The position numbers and the translations under genes were made by a program. Shown here piece after piece: positions 60,979-62,449 of a stretch of DNA of 62,449 bases. The first letter of the stretch is position 1. The number at the start of each line of letters is the position of its first letter. The notes under the pieces are model-generated. The model had not been told where the DNA came from. It was given only the letters and a program-made list of their open reading frames with translations, and made no database searches. This DNA comes from Lawsonibacter sp900766145 (GTDB lineage Bacteria > Bacillota > Clostridia > Oscillospirales > Oscillospiraceae). The stretch lies in assembly GCF_030372275.1 (NCBI RefSeq), contig NZ_JAUDDJ010000015.1; one strand, written 5' to 3'.

Positions 60979-62325
60979 TTATCGGAAGAATCGAATGTTC
61001 ATATCCACATTTCCGGAGATACCGGATACGCGGCCGCTGGAAGTATACTGCCACATGTCAAAATCATAATAGAAGGTGGGACGACTATTATACTGGGCCA
61101 GCCAGAAGGGATAGTCCATCAGCTTGCTCAGATCATATTGGCTGTATCCCTCAGAGGGGTTAAAGTAGACCATGGCCTCATAGCCCGCCGCCGTAATATC
61201 TGCACAGAAGGCATTGGCCATCTTGCACATGGTACTCACGCTGGGCACCTTCTGGGTGCGGGAGCCGGCATAGTTCTGCCGCTCCCAGTCAAAGACCACC
61301 GGATAGCTGAGATCATAGTCCTTCACCTGCTCAATGACGTAGGCGGCCTCCTCCTGAGCCTCCTCCACGGTAATGGCCTGGGAGAAGTAGTAGACGCCAA
61401 CATCCAGCCCCGCAGCCAGGGCGCCTTCGATGTTCTGGGTAAAATACTTATCGGGCATCATCTTACCCTCGCTGCCGTAGCCTCGATATCCCACACGAAT
61501 GATAGCGAAATCGATACCCGCATCGGCCACCTTCTGCCAGTCGATCTCCCCCTGATAGACGGATACATCAATACCCAGAGCCGTCTCTACCCCCGGCTCG
61601 TTATAGGTCATATATCCGTTGGAATCCTTGGAGAAATAGCTGGAACTATAAGAATTGACCGGCACTCCGTCTAAAATATCATAATAGGTGTTCTGGAACA
61701 GGATCTGTTTGCCGTAGGTATGTACCCGGTCAATCTGCCAGATAATGACGCTGATCTCCGCGCGGCTGATGGGCTTGTCCGGCAAAAAGACTGTTTTTCC
61801 GTTTTCGGTGCTGCCGGTGATAACTCCCATCTCATACAGCGCCGTCAGATAGCCATCGTTGACGTCAGAAAAAGGAGATTTTGCCTGTGAGGGAGACAAC
61901 CCCAGTGCCTTTGCAGCCAACTCAGCCACCAGAATCCGGGGCATAGCTCCATCCAGATCTCCGATCTCTGCACGGGTGAGATAGCCATTGGACACCGCAT
62001 AGTCCGCATAACCGCTGGCCCAGTGGCTGTCCGTTGCAGCAATATTTCCACTCCCTGCAGCCTTCAGCACCATGACCAACGCAGCGCCCGCACTCAAAGA
62101 ATCGTTAGCGCCAAAATAGCCATTTCCATATCCATCGATATAGCCTTTGCTGTTGACTGCTGCCACATAATTGTAGTACCAGTCTCCTTTCTGAACATCC
62201 ACAAAGGGGCTGGTATATCCCGAGGGAATGGTTAATTTATAAGACCCTGCCAATACAGGCTGAATCCCCACGACGGCAGCCAAAGCCAGCGCTGCGGCAC
62301 GCCGTTCAAGCTTTTTTAAATTCAT
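60979..62325 (-). CDS. Secreted GH25 lysozyme with S-layer homology domains
   Basis: 448 residues. Signal peptide (KKLERRAAALALAAVVGIQP, cleavage near VLAG), two to three SLH-type repeats over residues 35-215 (PFVDVQKGDWYYNYVAAVNS; FSDVNDGYLTALYEMGVITG), then a GH25 muramidase domain from about 250 (LGIDVSVYQGEIDWQKVADA, FAIIRVGYRG, with acidic residues in VVFDWERQ). SLH repeats would tie it to the cell wall. Remodelling or lysis of peptidoglycan is the expected role. Last gene of the window. Confidence 0.92.
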   Translation of the reverse strand: MNLKKLERRAAALALAAVVGIQPVLAGSYKLTIPSGYTSPFVDVQKGDWYYNYVAAVNSKGYIDGYGNGYFGANDSLSAGAALVMVLKAAGSGNIAATDSHWASGYADYAVSNGYLTRAEIGDLDGAMPRILVAELAAKALGLSPSQAKSPFSDVNDGYLTALYEMGVITGSTENGKTVFLPDKPISRAEISVIIWQIDRVHTYGKQILFQNTYYDILDGVPVNSYSSSYFSKDSNGYMTYNEPGVETALGIDVSVYQGEIDWQKVADAGIDFAIIRVGYRGYGSEGKMMPDKYFTQNIEGALAAGLDVGVYYFSQAITVEEAQEEAAYVIEQVKDYDLSYPVVFDWERQNYAGSRTQKVPSVSTMCKMANAFCADITAAGYEAMVYFNPSEGYSQYDLSKLMDYPFWLAQYNSRPTFYYDFDMWQYTSSGRVSGISGNVDMNIRFFR

Positions 62326-62419
62326 CTTGCTTTTTTACCTCCATTTTCGGGTTGACAATAATCAGACTAAGTTATTATATCAAATGTCGCTTTCTGGCAC
62401 AATAGGTAATTCTGGAAAA

Positions 62420-62449
62420 GAAAAAGGACAAACAGAAATCTGTTTGTCC
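62420..62449 (-). terminator. Terminator of a gene beyond the window
   Basis: GGACAAACAG AAAT CTGTTTGTCC; on the minus strand it is followed by TTTTTCTTTTCC, so it ends a minus-strand gene lying to the right. Confidence 0.75.

Overview
The window reads as chromosome of a GC-rich, butyrate-forming gut Clostridium relative (order Oscillospirales, Flavonifractor/Lawsonibacter-like). This is inferred from the gene set: single-chain PurL, ptb-buk, YitT, a DUF1385 protein near prmC, Gram-positive two-component systems and an SLH-domain lysozyme. There is no 16S gene to confirm it.

Layout. 1-13,650 (nearly all minus strand) is core: prmC, then recA-recX-rimO-pgsA-yitT in close succession, a DUF1385 membrane protein, and two two-component systems, one with a repeat-bearing lipoprotein upstream. 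Two intergenic spacers hold a family of 31-bp repeats. 13,826-17,329 is a chromosomal tRNA-Leu(CAA) gene cut in two, inside its anticodon loop, by a 3.4-kb decayed integrative element. The element carries its own complete, divergent tRNA-Leu(CAA), a broken integrase, an inverted partial parA copy, a nearly full parA and two small DNA-binding proteins. 17,544-18,068 is a small anchored protein.

18,321-37,197 is a second, larger integrative island, placed at the 3' end of tRNA-Val(CAC) and bounded by a 22-bp exact repeat. From left to right it holds an AT-rich cassette with a SIR2-domain protein and a DUF4062 (TIR-like) protein, a candidate anti-phage module. Next comes a complete lactose/galactose module: galM, a ROK sugar kinase, an AraC regulator, lacZ, a GPH permease, galK, galT and galE. 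A frameshifted BMP-family protein follows, joined in frame to a recombinase remnant, and the island ends with a xis-int module beside the tRNA. A repeat of about 40 bp flanks the SIR2/DUF4062 cassette, and its core motif recurs at the int end, so the island looks composite.

37,175-62,449 is core again: a Met-Glu-Val tRNA operon, pgeF / peptide-binding lipoprotein / purL under one promoter, an Smr protein, a DUF308 membrane protein, an amidohydrolase, a dicarboxylate-type symporter, tRNA-Leu(CAG), a rhodanese / CoA-disulfide reductase pair, tRNA-Thr(CGT), pyruvate kinase, an aminotransferase, a stand-alone N-terminal half of PTS Enzyme I, ptb-buk diverging from a sodium:solute symporter, a second amidohydrolase and an SLH/GH25 lysozyme.

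How the genes work together: the island's permease, LacZ, GalM, ROK kinase and Leloir enzymes would take lactose to glucose-6-phosphate and UDP-glucose. Chromosomal pyruvate kinase and ptb-buk sit at the downstream, ATP-yielding end of fermentation to butyrate. The most unusual points are the tRNA-replacing element, the SIR2/DUF4062 pair between repeats, and an intergenic element whose hairpins covary between two copies, both next to tRNA genes.
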